From Phocoena phocoena (Eukaryota; Chordata; Mammalia; Artiodactyla; Phocoenidae): a DNA stretch of 64,000 nt. The stretch spans positions 5,834,501 through 5,898,500 of the forward strand of contig NC_089222.1 in NCBI RefSeq assembly GCF_963924675.1, written 5' to 3'. Position 1 is the first letter of the stretch, and the number at the start of each line of letters is the position of its first letter. Shown here piece after piece: positions 46,036-57,165 of the stretch. Made by a program: the position numbers and the translations under genes. The notes under the pieces are model-generated. The model saw only the letters and a list, made by a program, of their open reading frames with translations. It was not told where the DNA came from and did no database searches.

Positions 46036-48258
46036 TTAAATACTAATATAAATCACATCATCTGATTCTAGAAAAATAGAATAAAAAATTTCCCATCAGC
46101 ACAATAGCTCTCATCTCAGTCACGGTACTGGCCTTCTTCATTTCCTCCAAGTGTCTTTTTCCTTGCTTTCGAGGAGGTGCTTCCTGTGGAATGGGATAAT
46201 TTAATCTCACAGCAGGTGGATTCCTTATCTTTCATTCTTGATTCACGTTGATTCAAATCATCAGGCATTAATTTCACAAATAAAAGATTTCATTGACTCT
46301 TGTGGGGAGGGGGTTAATTTTATGGGCCATGCATTGTTACCGATTTCAAATATAGTTTAGTGCAAAAGAAATTCAAACACTGAAGAAAATCTACAGAAAT
46401 AAAAAGGAATTATGAAATAAGTGTTTCACTGTGCACACATGCTGTAGGTGAGCTTTCCGTCCCAATACGGAATGTGTTCTTAGCTAGCCATCTCTCAGCA
46501 ATGGTACATGTGAGCTTTGATCAGTATTGCAATTCTAAGTTATATAGTCTATATAAATAAAGGGGTCACAAATGAAGCTGTCTTAAGGCAGATGCTCTCT
46601 ATATAATACGATATAAACCTCAGATTAAAAAACCTGCACTCGTAAAATATTTATAGTCTCAGATTCCTAAGAGAAAAAGTGATGTCATTTGGTTCTCCCC
46701 ACACCCAACACAGCTTCTTAAAGAAAATACACACTTATTCATTAAAAATGTCAATGCGGTAAAGTAGCACATTGGAAGGTGCAGATTCAGCAGAAATACC
46801 TGTAGGTCCTGAATTATATGGAAGGAGATTGAAAACATATTATTGGGAAAACCAGCAACGAGAAGAAGGGGCAAAGTTCTACGTCATCTTTTTTACTTTG
46901 AATGTAAGTAATTCATGTTTTACTTCTCATTGAAAGGAAGAAAATATCATTTTTATCCCTTGTGATTTCCTGCAGTTGTAAAAAACTAACTACTAGAATG
47001 TTAGAATGGACAGGAACAACAGACTTCCTCTCTAGCTTTCTTGTTTCACAGACGGGAACAGAGAGTTTTGTCACGAAGTGTCACACAGCCAGCTTGGCTT
47101 TGATCTACAACTCCCATTGCCCATTCTCTGGGTTTTTTGCATAGCGGAGAGTTCAGTGTGGGTCCTGGGGACCCACTTTTCCACTTCTCAGCCTGTCCCG
47201 AGGAGGACAGACGTGGAGATGGCTATATCTGTAGCCTGAATGTTGTCTTTTCACTGCCTGTTGTAGATGCAAGCTACTTCATTTGTTCCCGATGTCCTTT
47301 ATTTTCATGGTAAATGAATGATACCTTGAACGCTCTTTCATATTTTGGTTTTACGTTCCACTCCCACTAGTATATACAAATTGTAATCATTCTCAAAGCG
47401 TCTAAAGGTCTCCATTCTATCACAGAAATTGAGGCTGAGAGGCAGTTTAAATCTGCCTCTGTTAACTTTTATTTTTCTTTTTTCTTTATGAGCAACTTAT
47501 CACATTACAAGCTGATCGTCAGGAATGTTTATGGAGCTGAGGTTGATTTTCTGAGCTGACCAACACAAAAATGGTTGATTGAAAAGTCAATGCATGTGAG
47601 TTCAGCACTGGGCAATCAGCAGGGTGGTCAAAGGTGCAAGAGTGTTTTTTCCAGGTTTGGATCGCATCTTGCCTGTGTGTGTGATTCTCAGCATTCGTAG
47701 TTTAAATATCGTTGGGTCTAAAAGGCCACACGCACATTACCTGAACCCCGATTGCCACCAAATTGGAGGCAAAACAGCATGTGTAAGGATTTGAGAATCA
47801 ACCTTCATGTTTTTGGTGGTCTGGGAGATTTGTTGAATGTTTATGAATGTCAATACATCTTGGAGTCTAACTCGGAATCCTAATGAATGAAGGAATGCAC
47901 AGATGTACTGCTGTTTACATTTCACTTTATACTGGACAAGAGCAGCAGTGCCTTGTGCTCAGGATAAGGTAGACGGGGAAACACAGGTAACTTGCAAGTC
48001 ACAGTTATGAAATCCAGGAGCAGAATGTAATTTACTTTCTCACCTTTTCTGACTTTGTATTTGGAGGTTGGCAGGTTGAGGTGTTGGCCTGTGCACAGAT
48101 TTGGTTCCTCAGGCTACAGTGCACTGCCGCCAGACATCAGTGGTTTGTTTGAGAACCTGCCGGACTGGACGCAGCATAAGCAGCGTGAGTTGGTAGAAAG
48201 AGCTTATCTTTCTTTAGACTCGAATGGCTGTGCAACTGGCTAAGTGACGATAGTCTAG
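46036..48258. other. 2.2-kb stretch of mostly unassigned DNA
   Basis: Only a weak MIR-like segment is suspected at 47030-47140 (TTTCACAGACGGGAACAGAG, GTGTCACACAGCCAGCTTGG). No gene is seen; open frames at 46659-46874 and 48055-48243 have no domain. Confidence 0.35.
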
Positions 48259-48820
48259 TGTCAATCCGGGGGGGGGGGGGGGGGGGGGCAAAGGTGGCTG
48301 GAAGCAGGACCTTGGTCCTTGTCTTCTTTGAAGAAGGAATTCAGCAAAGAGACCAAGATTGTGAAACAGATAAAGGTTTATTAGAAGCAGAGTACATGTG
48401 GAAAAGCACATAGGCAGACTCGGAGTGAGTTGCACCCAATGGGGGTGGGTTAGGTCACTTATATGGGGGCAGTCTTCTGGGTTGTCTCTGGCCAATCATC
48501 TTGCTTGTGCCCACACTTGACCTGACTCAGGGTCCTTCCTGGGAGCGCATGTATCTCTCAGCCAAGGTGGAGTCCAGCGTGAAGGTTTCTGGGAGGTTGG
48601 CAGGACGTATTATGGGCTGGCGTCTCTTTCTCCCTTTGACCCCTTCCCTAGACTGAGGACCTTCTTTGCACATGTGTGGGCTGGGAATGAGAAAAATGTG
48701 GTCCCTTTGTCTTTCACCCAATCCAGGCCCAATGCTCCTGCTAATATCTTATCTTGAAGCTTCAGGCTGAGCCTGGTTGCAGCTACACAGCCTGGGGCCC
48801 ATCAGTCTCCTACTTCATGA
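48259..48820 (-). mobile_element. ERV LTR, third family, with long G tract
   Basis: On the minus strand, U3 contains CCAATCATC-like and CATATAAGTGACC (TATA) elements, then TGCTTCTAATAAACCTTTAT as poly(A) signal. A U5-like segment (TTTGCTGAATTCCTTCTTCA) runs into a C tract and ends GGATTGACA. The order U3 promoter, AATAAA, U5 fits an LTR of about 560 bp with no internal region next to it. The right boundary is uncertain within about 20 bp and no target duplication is clear. I cannot assign the family. Confidence 0.7.
48268..48288 (+). repeat. Uninterrupted G tract of 21
   Basis: A homopolymer of 21 G on the + strand lies in the U5 side of the LTR. Such a tract can form G-quadruplex structures and is a common site of sequencing or length error. 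Confidence 0.95.
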
Positions 48821-48841
48821 CCATCACCCACTAAACCACAG

Positions 48842-48843
<2 letters not shown>

Positions 48844-48879
<36 letters not shown>
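48844..48879 (+). repeat. (AC)n microsatellite
   Basis: About 18 AC units just right of the LTR. Confidence 0.98.
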
Positions 48880-48881
<2 letters not shown>

Positions 48882-49268
48882 CATGTGGCCATATAACAAG
48901 CAGTTTTTTGAACACCCACTATCTTTCAAGCTCTCAGAGGATATAAACTAATCATTTTGAAGTGATAAACCCACTGAGTTAGTACAGTCCAGGAAGTGTC
49001 CCCAAGGAGAGGACTTTTGAACTGAGTCTGCAGGGCGTAGGGAGCCATCGTGTGAATATCTGGGAGATGTCTTGCCAGGCAGATGAGAACAAGGGAAGAA
49101 CTCCAAAACAGGAATAAGCTTGAAGTGTTTGGGGAATATAAAGGCCAGGGTGGTAGGACTATTGGAAGCAAGGAAATGGGTGGAGGAAAGTGAGGTCAGA
49201 GAGGAACAGAGGAGTGCGGTGCAGTTGGGCTTGTAGAGCGCAGTGTGGGTGAAAGATGTCGCCTGCCA
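48880..49268. other. Unassigned sequence
   Basis: Nothing is recognised. Overlapping minus frames (48926-49280) have no domain. Confidence 0.35.
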
Positions 49269-49688
49269 TGTAGGAAACAAAGGATGTTGCAGCCATCAGG
49301 CCAGCAGCCACTGCAGTGGCCCCTGACTGTGTACCCTGGGGGGATTAGGATGGAGAAAAACAGGATACCGCCCTAGATAGCCAAGGTGCATATCAAAGGA
49401 ATGATTTCAATGAGCCCAGACTCCTGAGAATCTTCCCATACATAGAGAAGCGCTAAATTCATTAACTTGAGAGGTCTGGTTTTCTTAATTAACAGTAATC
49501 GTTTGATGTTCCCACCATTTGGTTTTTGTGGCAAAAACTCCCATATATCCCGGCTCCTCCCTTACCTCTTCAGAGCAGTTCTTAGAATGATCTGAGAAAC
49601 TGCTTCCCAGGCTTAAGTCTTTAGAAAGTCCACCGAATAAAACATAATTCTCAACTTTCAGGTGGTGCATTTTTTTTTCCAGCTGACA
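49269..49688 (+). mobile_element. ERV LTR, second family, plus copy
   Basis: It opens TGTAGGAAACAAAGGATGTT and carries GGGATTAGGATGGAGAAAAA, ATTTCAATGAGCCCAGACTC and CATATATCCCGGCTCCTCCC. The signal CCGAATAAAACATAATTCTC is followed by TTTCAGGTGGTGCA, a T run and GCTGACA. It is collinear with the minus-strand copy at 39790-40220. The length of 420 bp is close to that copy, so both are probably near-complete solo LTRs. Confidence 0.75.
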
Positions 49689-49880
49689 ATACTAAGAGAG
49701 GGAGAAATTTTCCTCTACCTTTCTAGGTTCTTCTGGCTGGTCTAAGAATTCAGTTGACATAAGACAGATTAACAGGAGAAAATCAAACAAAGTTTAGTAA
49801 TGTGTATACATGGGAGAGACCCAGGAAAACTGAGTAACTCACTGAAATGGCTGAAACCCTCACGTTAAATACCATCTTCA

Positions 49881-50050
49881 GGGCTTCCCTGGTGGCGCAG
49901 TGGTTGAGAATCTGCCTGCCGATGCAGGGGACACGGGTTCGTGCCCCGGTCCGGGAAGATCCCACATGCATCCGGAGCCTGTGCTCCGCAACGGGAGAGG
50001 CCACGACAGTGAGAGGTCCGCGTACCACAAAAAAAAAAAAAAAAAAAAAA
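49881..50050 (+). mobile_element. CHR SINE, short form, with internal 44-bp deletion
   Basis: The 5' half is canonical with A and B boxes. After GATCCCACATGC the sequence jumps to ATCCGGAGCCTGTGCTCCGC, missing the 44 bp found at this place in the copies at 9963 and 58895. A pure A tail of about 22 follows. The target duplication ATACCATCTTCA is present on both sides (49869-49880 and 50051-50062). Confidence 0.95.
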
Positions 50051-50063
50051 ATACCATCTTCAG

Positions 50064-50498
50064 CTAAAGACAAAAGAGGATGTTGCGGGTAGTGGACAAT
50101 TCACAGGAAGACAGAAAAGCAGATGTTAGGTAAACAAATGTTTGCTGGGCCAGCAGAGGCAGTAGGACACAGAGTTTCCGCCTTCACACCCAGCCCATAT
50201 TCAGTGCAGATTATCTCTGGTGACAGCTCTGTTCTTGTAATAGGCTCTTTATATAAATTCTTCAGGGAGTTAGCGGGAAGGTCAAAGGTTTTTCCTGAGT
50301 CTTTTCGGCCTTGATTGTTTACAGCTGGAACTAATCCGTGTTACAATTTTGGGGTGAAAATTTTGTTCCACTACAGAATTCATGCTTGGACACCACTGCG
50401 CGGGGTGGGATGGGGGGTTGGTAAAGCAGGAAGACTGAAACAGGATTGGTGTTCTGGAACATTAAAGAACGATGGATTGTAAAGAGGATGAGAACGAT
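50064..50498. other. Unassigned sequence
   Basis: Nothing is recognised. Confidence 0.35.
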
Positions 50499-50499
50499 T

Positions 50500-50583
50500 G
50501 TTTCAGGAGGGCAGGGATTTGTATCTCTTTTATTCATCACTGTATCTCCACCCTCAGAAGGTGCTCAGTAAATGTTGAGTATA
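50500..50583 (+). mobile_element. L2 3' end fragment
   Basis: GGAGGGCAGGGATTTGTATC, TTCATCACTGTATCTCCACC and AAGGTGCTCAGTAAATGTTG follow the L2 3' end. Confidence 0.65.
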
Positions 50584-50590
50584 CAAACAG

Positions 50591-50610
50591 GTGTGTGTGA
50601 GTGTGTGTGT

Positions 50611-50644
<34 letters not shown>
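50591..50644 (+). repeat. (TG)n microsatellite, interrupted
   Basis: About 26 TG units with small interruptions (GAG, TAT). Confidence 0.97.
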
Positions 50645-50646
<2 letters not shown>

Positions 50647-51289
50647 TTTCCTATGACTGCTAATAGATTTTGTTAGGCATCCTGTTTGCCCCTAGAGTTC
50701 CTCCATCTACTTTATTTATTGGAAGTTTAACTTATTTTCACAAAGAAATTGATACTTTTTTTGGTTGTTATTTAGTCTACATATTTCATACATACAAATC
50801 ACACCTCTCTGAAATTCCGGGCAGGGGCCTGTGCTTTGTGTACTCTTCAATCTGCTGTAAATGATTTTTTTTATACCTTTCTTTTGTAAAACAAAACAAA
50901 ACTGTGCACCAAGTGACTTTTCCCTCACAAGAGCTGGATTTCTTTTTTTGTTAATTTAATAGCTTAGCCAATAGAAGCATCCTTATCAGTTCCTTACACA
51001 TTTCCCTCTATTTTATTTCCTCAATTTCTCTGTTACTGTTGTACTTGATTTTGTAATGGGGTGTTTAAATTGTGCTTCCTTGCCTTGTCTCACCTCTGTA
51101 GATGTATTTTAGATCTCTAGAGAGAGCTAGTTTTTCCTTTATTTGTATAACAAAGGTGCATATTTGCTCGATCAGCTGCTTGAATGCCTGCCTGGGGCCA
51201 TGACTACACATCTAGTGGTGAAACAGACATTTATAGAGACAATAGGTCTAAACCCTCCTCAGTACACACCCTTATCATCTTCCCTAGAA
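50645..51289. other. Unassigned sequence
   Basis: Nothing is recognised. Confidence 0.35.
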
Positions 51290-51657
51290 GCGTTTCAATA
51301 GCTCCTCTACTGACCTCACTATAGTTTCTTCTCACTCCAATTCATAGTCAGTTAAACTCCCAGTTTTCTTAAAACACTGGTTGTGGATGTCCTTTCCTCA
51401 CTTAAAAACCTTTTCTGGATTCTTTATCTACAGAATGAATTCTAGTCAAAGAATGCACAATTTGAAAAAAAAAAAAACACACAATTTGAGGTCTCTTAGC
51501 TTCTGACACTACCTACCACATCAGCTCATCACTTTTTCCCCACTACCTAGAGTTTGGCCTTCTTCAACTACATCCTACTTCACTGAATGCACCATGAAGC
51601 CTCATGCTTTTGTTTTCATTTATCTCTTCTCTGCTTTTTCATCTCATCAAAAATCCT
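51290..51657 (+). mobile_element. L2 fragment, left part
   Basis: CCTTTCCTCACTTAAAAACC, TTCTGGATTCTTTATCTACA, ACTACCTACCACATCAGCTC and CACTGAATGCACCATGAAGC follow the 3' part of L2 ORF2 in sense. It is split from its 3' end by the L1 at 51658-52824. A short A run (51464-51477) with a repeat of ACAATTTGA on both sides is a small local duplication. Confidence 0.65.
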
Positions 51658-52824
51658 AAATTTTCAAAAAAATTATTTTATTGAAGTATAGCTGATTTAC
51701 AATGTTGTGTCAATTTCTGCTGTAAAGCCAAGTGACTCAGGTATATATATACATACCTTTTCATATTCTTTTCCATTATGGTTTATCACAAGATATTGAA
51801 TATAGTTCCCTGTACTCTATAGTAGGACCTTGTTTTTTATCCATTCTATTTATAATAGTTTGCATCTGCTAATCCTAAACTCGCAATCCTTCCCTCCCCT
51901 GCCTTGGCAACCACAAGTCTGTTTTCTGTGTCTGAGTCCATTTCTGTTTTGTAGATAAGTCCATTTGTGTCAAATTTTAGATTCCACATATAAGTGATAT
52001 CATATGGTATTTGTCTTTGTCTGACTTACTTCACTTAGTATGATAATCTCTAGGTCCATCCATATTGCTGCAAGTGGCATTATTTCCTTCTTTTTTATGG
52101 CTGAGTAATATTCCATTGTATATATGTACCACATCTTCTTTATCCATTTGTCTGTCTTTGGACATTTAGGTTGTTTTCCTATCTAGGCTATTGTGAATCA
52201 TGTTGCTATGAACATAGGGGTGCATGTACCTTTTTGAATGATAGTTTTGTCTGGATATATGCCCAGGAGTGGGAATGCAGATCATATGGCAACTCTACAG
52301 ATATTTGAGGAACCTCCATACTGTTTTCCACAGTGGCTGCACCAATTTACATTCCCACAAACAATGTAGGAGGGTTCCTTTTCTCCACACCCTCTCCAGC
52401 ATTTGTTATTTGTAGACTTTTTGATGATGGCCATTCTGACTGGTGTGAGGTGATACCTCACTGTAGTTTTGATTTACGTTTCTCTAATAATTAGTGATGT
52501 TGAGCATCTTTTCATGTGCCTGTTGGCCATCTATATGTCTTCATTGGAGAAATGTCTGTTTAGGTCTTCTGCCCATTTTTCAATTGGGTTGTTTGGGTTT
52601 TTTTGTTGTTGAGTTGTATGAGCTATTTGTATATTTTGGAAAATTAAGCCTTTGTTGTTCGCATCATTTGCAAATATTTTCTCCCATTCTGTAGGTTGCC
52701 TTTTCATTTTGTTTATGGTTTCCTTTGCTGTACAAAAGCTTGTAAGTCTGATCAGGTCCTGTTTGTTTAGCTTTGCTTTTATGTCTATTGCCTTGGGAGA
52801 CTGACCTAAGAAAACATTGGTATG
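51658..52824 (-). mobile_element. 5'-truncated L1 inserted in L2
   Basis: It is the antisense L1 3' UTR and C-terminal third of ORF2, from TTATTTTATTGAAGTATAGC to CTAAGAAAACATTGG. AAAATCCT occurs at both edges (51650-51657 and 52825-52832). L2 sequence continues on the right exactly where it stopped on the left, which supports these boundaries. ORF2 remnants are broken by stops. Confidence 0.9.
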
Positions 52825-53095
52825 AAAATCCTGCTCCTCCTTTGAATGTGTCTTCAATGCCGTTCCCAAACATCTTGGACCACATTGATGCTCACGGAAC
52901 TTTGCTTTTGTTGCTGTTTTCTTGACTCTCTCTGTCACATTTAATTGATGACATATCTGTCCTCCTTACTGGTCTATGAGCTCCTTGAAGGCTGAGAAAG
53001 AGCTTGATCATCATTTTATCACCAGTGCCATGCACAGTCTTTAACCAACTAAGAGCTCAGCAAATACGCTGTGAACAAGTGAGTGAGTGACCAAA
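52825..53095 (+). mobile_element. L2 fragment, right part with 3' end
   Basis: CTGCTCCTCCTTTGAATGTG and TCTCTGTCACATTTAATTGA are followed by TGGTCTATGAGCTCCTTGAA, GGCTG and a weak terminal GAGTGAGTGA. This is the continuation of the L2 at 51290. Confidence 0.65.
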
Positions 53096-53099
53096 TGAA

Positions 53100-53340
53100 T
53101 AATTATATTTGTAAGCCTGAGTTGAACTGCCTGGCCAGCATCATTCTCCATATCATCAAAACTTTGATGTCATGTCAGGAACTCTGAGATGCTGTTGTTG
53201 GTGAAGCAAGCAAAAGCGCATTGGGTCATCTTGGAACTCCAGCCGAAACAGTTGGGGAAAGTTTTGATCTTAAGTGTCAGGCATCTCGGTTTTTATTCTT
53301 TTTCTGAAATGACACCCTCTTCGTAGTTCATGCATTTCCT
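53100..53340. other. Unassigned sequence
   Basis: Nothing is recognised. Confidence 0.35.
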
Positions 53341-53347
53341 ACAAAAA

Positions 53348-53557
53348 TTTTTGTTTTTGTTTTTTGTGGTACGCGGGCCTCTCACTGTTGTGGCCTCTCC
53401 CGTTGCGGAGCACAGGCTCCGGACGCGCAGGCTCAGCGGCCATGGCTCACGGGCCCAGCCGCTCTGCAGCATGTGGGATCTTCCCGGACCGGGACACGAA
53501 CCCACATCCCCTGCATCGGCAGGCGGACTCTCAACCACTGCGCCACCAGGGGAGCCC
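53348..53557 (-). mobile_element. CHR SINE, short form
   Basis: In reverse it is a near-canonical copy, from GGGCTCCCCTGGTGGCGCAG through the B box to GTACCAC and a tail of AAAACAAAAACAAAAA. Flanks CAAAAATTTTT (53342-53352) and CAAAACATTTTT (53560-53571) form a target duplication with one indel. Confidence 0.95.
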
Positions 53558-53560
53558 AGC

Positions 53561-53903
53561 AAAACATTTTTAAAGGCCAGGTGAGGGAGATGGGAGTTGC
53601 AGAGTACGTGATCAGCTCATGCACAATTCTCTGATTGGTTTATGGTGAGGTAATAGGGCGATGTCACAGGGGTCAACATTATCAATCCTTAGGCTCCAGT
53701 AGGCCTGGAGGCTGTGCCCTTACGGTCATCAGGTAGGTAGCGTCTTCCATTTGGTGGGGGTTTTCACATCTGTAATGTGCATTTCACTCAGGAAATGTGC
53801 ATCAGATACTGTTATCTAGGTACTTCAGAGAGCAGCTAAAGCATAGGGTATGATGGAGGAGTCTATCCCAGGAGGGCCCCATAAGCTCCTGCTTGGTTAT
53901 ACA
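53561..53903 (-). mobile_element. Truncated ERV LTR, same family as 418-1055
   Basis: On the minus strand it starts TGTATAACCAAGCAGGAGC and keeps the U3 half, including the CAATCAGAGAA box and the CCACCAAATGGAAGACGC segment. It stops at the TTTAAAAATG (TATA) region, next to the SINE. The R/U5 part with the AATAAA signal is missing. Confidence 0.8.
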
Positions 53904-53909
53904 ATAAAT

Positions 53910-54876
53910 GTAAAATGATCAAAGATCAAATTTACTTACTAAAACAAAGAGAGTTTTAGGTAGGATTAAGAAAAAGCCATCTATTGTATATGCACTTGAT
54001 AAGACTGACACCTAAAATCTAAGCCTAGAGAAATTTTGAAAATAAAAGGCTGTAATGTTAACCAAAAATATAAAAGAGCTAAAGAGGAACATCACTCTGT
54101 GTTAAAAGCAATAGTGTACTAAGAATATATAACTCTCAAGACTTTTATGCATTTAACAACCTAAGCAGGATTCATGAGACATAAAACGAAAATTATTACA
54201 CTTTGGGAGATTTCAGCACAGCTCTTTCAGAAACATATAGATAAAGAATGCAAAAGGAGACAACAATATTTGTAAGAATATAACATAATGGAACCACAGA
54301 ATTAATAAAGTTAAAATGTGTATAAAATATTTCATCCAACAAATAGAGACTATATATTCTTTCCTAGTACTTATTAAACTTGTATAAGCTTATTTATGAT
54401 AAGTCACAAAAGGACTCTCAACAAATTTCAGAGAATTAGTATTATGTAAGTGATATTCTCTTACTGAAATTAATATGGTAAATATTTGTAGATGTAACTG
54501 ATAGGAACAGAAATTCTTTGAGGTCCTCAATAGTTTACAAGCATGGAAAATGTTCATGAAGTCAAAATGCTGGAGAACCAGTGACTTGGTCAAACTCCCT
54601 GTCCCTTCCTTCTCCCTCTCCTCACCCTCCATCCCCAAATAAAAGGAAAATTAATCAAGGTTCAATCAGTTTCAGTTTCAAGGCTTCATGAAATAAACAA
54701 TCACAGTATTTACCAAAGGATTCTACTTTTTTTGTGTGATGGTAAAACTATGTTAATATCAAAACCTGACAAAGATTGTAAAGGAATGTAACGTTTTAAG
54801 ACAACTCCTTTATGAATGTAGTTGCAAACTGCTTAAATGAAACATAATAAAGTCCAGCATTGTATAAAAGAAACAT
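53910..54876 (+). mobile_element. Ancient L1M ORF2, part 1 of 2
   Basis: GAGAAATTTTGAAAATAAAA, TTTTATGCATTTAACAACCT, TTTGGGAGATTTCAGCACAG and ATCAAAACCTGACAAAGATT are ORF2 landmarks in sense. The reading frame is destroyed by stops and indels. The element is interrupted by the LTR at 54877 and resumes at 55406. A stretch at 54540-54650 is too diverged to follow. Confidence 0.75.
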
Positions 54877-55405
54877 TGTTACTGAACAGAAAGGTCATAG
54901 TTTGGAGCAGAGAAAAGTTTATTGCAGGGCCAAGCAAGGAGAATGGGTGGCTCATGCTCAAAATCCACTAACTCCCCAATGGTTTTGGGGGAAGAATTTT
55001 TATAGGCAAAATTTAGGGTGATGGCTGCAGGGTGTGTGACTTTCTTCTGATTGGTTGGTGATGAGGTAGCAGGGTGCTGCTCCAGAAATCTGGTGCTCAG
55101 CCTGAAGTTGCCATCTTCCACCTGGGTGGGGGCCTTGGTTCTGCAAAAGAACTCAAGGATATTGTTATGTATACTCCTTGAGGAGGAACCAGCCTCCTGC
55201 CCCAAGGCTGCACTATTATTTCTTGACTGCTTCTCCTTTGTTTCTGCATTCCCTCTCTTCTTGGATTAGCAACTGGTTAAATCTGCCCTTTGGAACTCAG
55301 GGAAGGTCAAGAAGGATGAATGAAGCCTATTTCCTACAAACAAGAATTCGGGGACACAAAAAGATTTGTATCCCGTAGGGCCCCACAGGGTCCTGCTGGG
55401 TTTCA
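54877..55405 (-). mobile_element. Solo ERV LTR inside ancient L1, same family as 418-1055
   Basis: On the minus strand it begins TGAAACCCAGCAGGACC and ends CAGTAACA. The CCAATCAGAAGAA box, the CTATAAAAATTC TATA-like element and GGCCCTGCAATAAACTTTTC poly(A) region are all in order. It is 529 bp, about 110 shorter than the copy at 418. The flanks ACAT (54873-54876) and ATAT (55406-55409) differ at one base, consistent with a 4-bp target duplication that has mutated. Confidence 0.85.
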
Positions 55406-57165
55406 ATATTATCGGGTAGAGTTTATCTCACAATTACAAAGGTGATCCACATTAAAAATTAATGTAATCTACTCATTAATATATAAAGGAAATATATATG
55501 ATCTCCTAAATAGATACAGAAAAACATTTGGAATAATCCGATAATATACTTGTTAAAAATCTTTTATCAAATTAGCAATAGACCATGATTTCTATAGTCT
55601 TATATATGGTATATAACAATACATAGCTAGTGATCTAAATTTAGAAAGATCCAATTAGAATCAGAAACAATACAGTGATGCCTGCCATCACCTCCACCAT
55701 TCAATCTGTTGGTAATCACAGCCAATACAACAAGGGAAAAGAAAATAAAAAGCTTATTTAAAATGAAGAGATACGGTTATCATTACTTATAGATAAAAAA
55801 GTCTACAACATAATCCAAGAAACTTACTAGTCAAATTACTTGATAAAGAATCAATATATAAAATAGACAATTATTCACGTATACCAAGAATAGCCAGTTC
55901 CAAAGAGTAATGAGGAAAATCAATTACAATATCAATAGCAACCAAATTGCAAGTTATCAAGGAATCAAGTGAAGTTATATTCATAAGGCCTTTGCAAAGA
56001 AAATTTTAAGTTTTATTGAAAGATATATAAGAAAAGTGGAGAGATTAGCTGTGCTTGTGAATGGAGTGACTGGGTTTCATCACTTTGTCAAGCTAATTTC
56101 ACTTCAAGCTAATCTATAAATTCATGGTAATTCCAGTGAGATTTTAACAGTGTTTGCCCAAAACTTGACAAAGTAATTTTTAAATTAATATATGTGATGG
56201 AATTTCCAATAATAGTTCAGATAATTCTGAGGGAGAAAAACAGAAAGAAGAGAGAAGCGCTACCATAATAAAGCCGTTACTTTGTAAAGATAAAGTGACT
56301 AATATAGTGCAGTGTCAGTTAAGTATTAACAAGATCAACAGAACATTATATAGAAACAAACGCACAACAGATCCAAGCATATGTGACAAACTGCACAGAA
56401 CAGAGGTGGCATTCAGACCACTGTAGTGATGATGATATGGTGAAATGGTATTAGAAAATTTGGCTGGCTGCCCAGTGAAAACAAAATTAGGTCACTATTC
56501 AGCATCATATAAAAAGATGATCGCTATAATTTTTAAAACAAAAAGATTCCCCAGTTTGCCAAAGACAAAACAGGGAAATATTTTTATGACTTGAAGGTAG
56601 AAAGGATTTGTTAAAGAAAATACACAAAGCACATACTATAGGGGAAAAGATTGAAATTTTTGATCAATTTAATATTTAAAACTCTATTATAAAATATCAT
56701 AATCAAAGTTAAAAGTGAATTTTTTAGGGCTTCCCTGGTGGCGCAGTGGTTGGGAGTCCGCCTGCCGATGCAGGGGACGCGGGTTTGTGCCCCGGTCCGG
56801 GAGGATCCCACGTGCCGCGGAGCGACTGGGCCCGTGAGCCATGGCCGCTGGGCCTGCGCGTCCGGAGCCTGTGCTCCACAGCGGGAGAGGCCACAGCGGT
56901 GGGGGGCCCGCGTATCGCAAAAAAAAAAAAAGTGAATTTTGTAGACTGAAAAGTGATATCTGCAACATAACAGGATGAGTTCAATATTAAGAACATATAA
57001 AGAATACATATAACTCAATAACTAAAAGATGAACAGTTCCAGAGAAAAGTGGGCAAAGGACAGGAAAGGCATCCAAATGACCATTAGACGTAGGAGAAAA
57101 TTCACCCTCACTAGCAATCAGAGAAATGTGAATTAACAGTCATAGCTTCCCGTTACATGAACACA
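55406..57165 (+). mobile_element. Ancient L1M ORF2, part 2 of 2
   Basis: The L1 continues: AGATACAGAAAAACATTTGG, AGGAAAATCAATTACAATAT, CACCTCCACCATTCAATCTG and AAAAGTGGGCAAAGGACAGG, then CCTCACTAGCAATCAGAGAA, are ORF2 landmarks in order. Together with the left part it spans about 2.5 kb of ORF2 when the LTR and the SINE at 56727 are removed. It is a dead, old copy. Confidence 0.8.
56727..56930 (+). mobile_element. CHR SINE, short form, inserted in ancient L1
   Basis: Near-canonical body with A and B boxes and the complete 3' part ending GGCCCGCGTATCGC, then about 13 A. The target duplication AGTGAATTTT is at 56713-56722 and 56931-56940. A cluster of G substitutions near the 3' end (GGTGGGGGGC) distinguishes this copy. 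Confidence 0.96.

Noticed and set aside
47030..47140. MIR in sense orientation
   Set aside because: Only short words match and their spacing is irregular; left unannotated.
53561..55405. A provirus with two LTRs (53561-53903 and 54877-55405)
   Set aside because: The sequence between them follows L1 ORF2, not viral genes, and the left LTR is truncated on its own.
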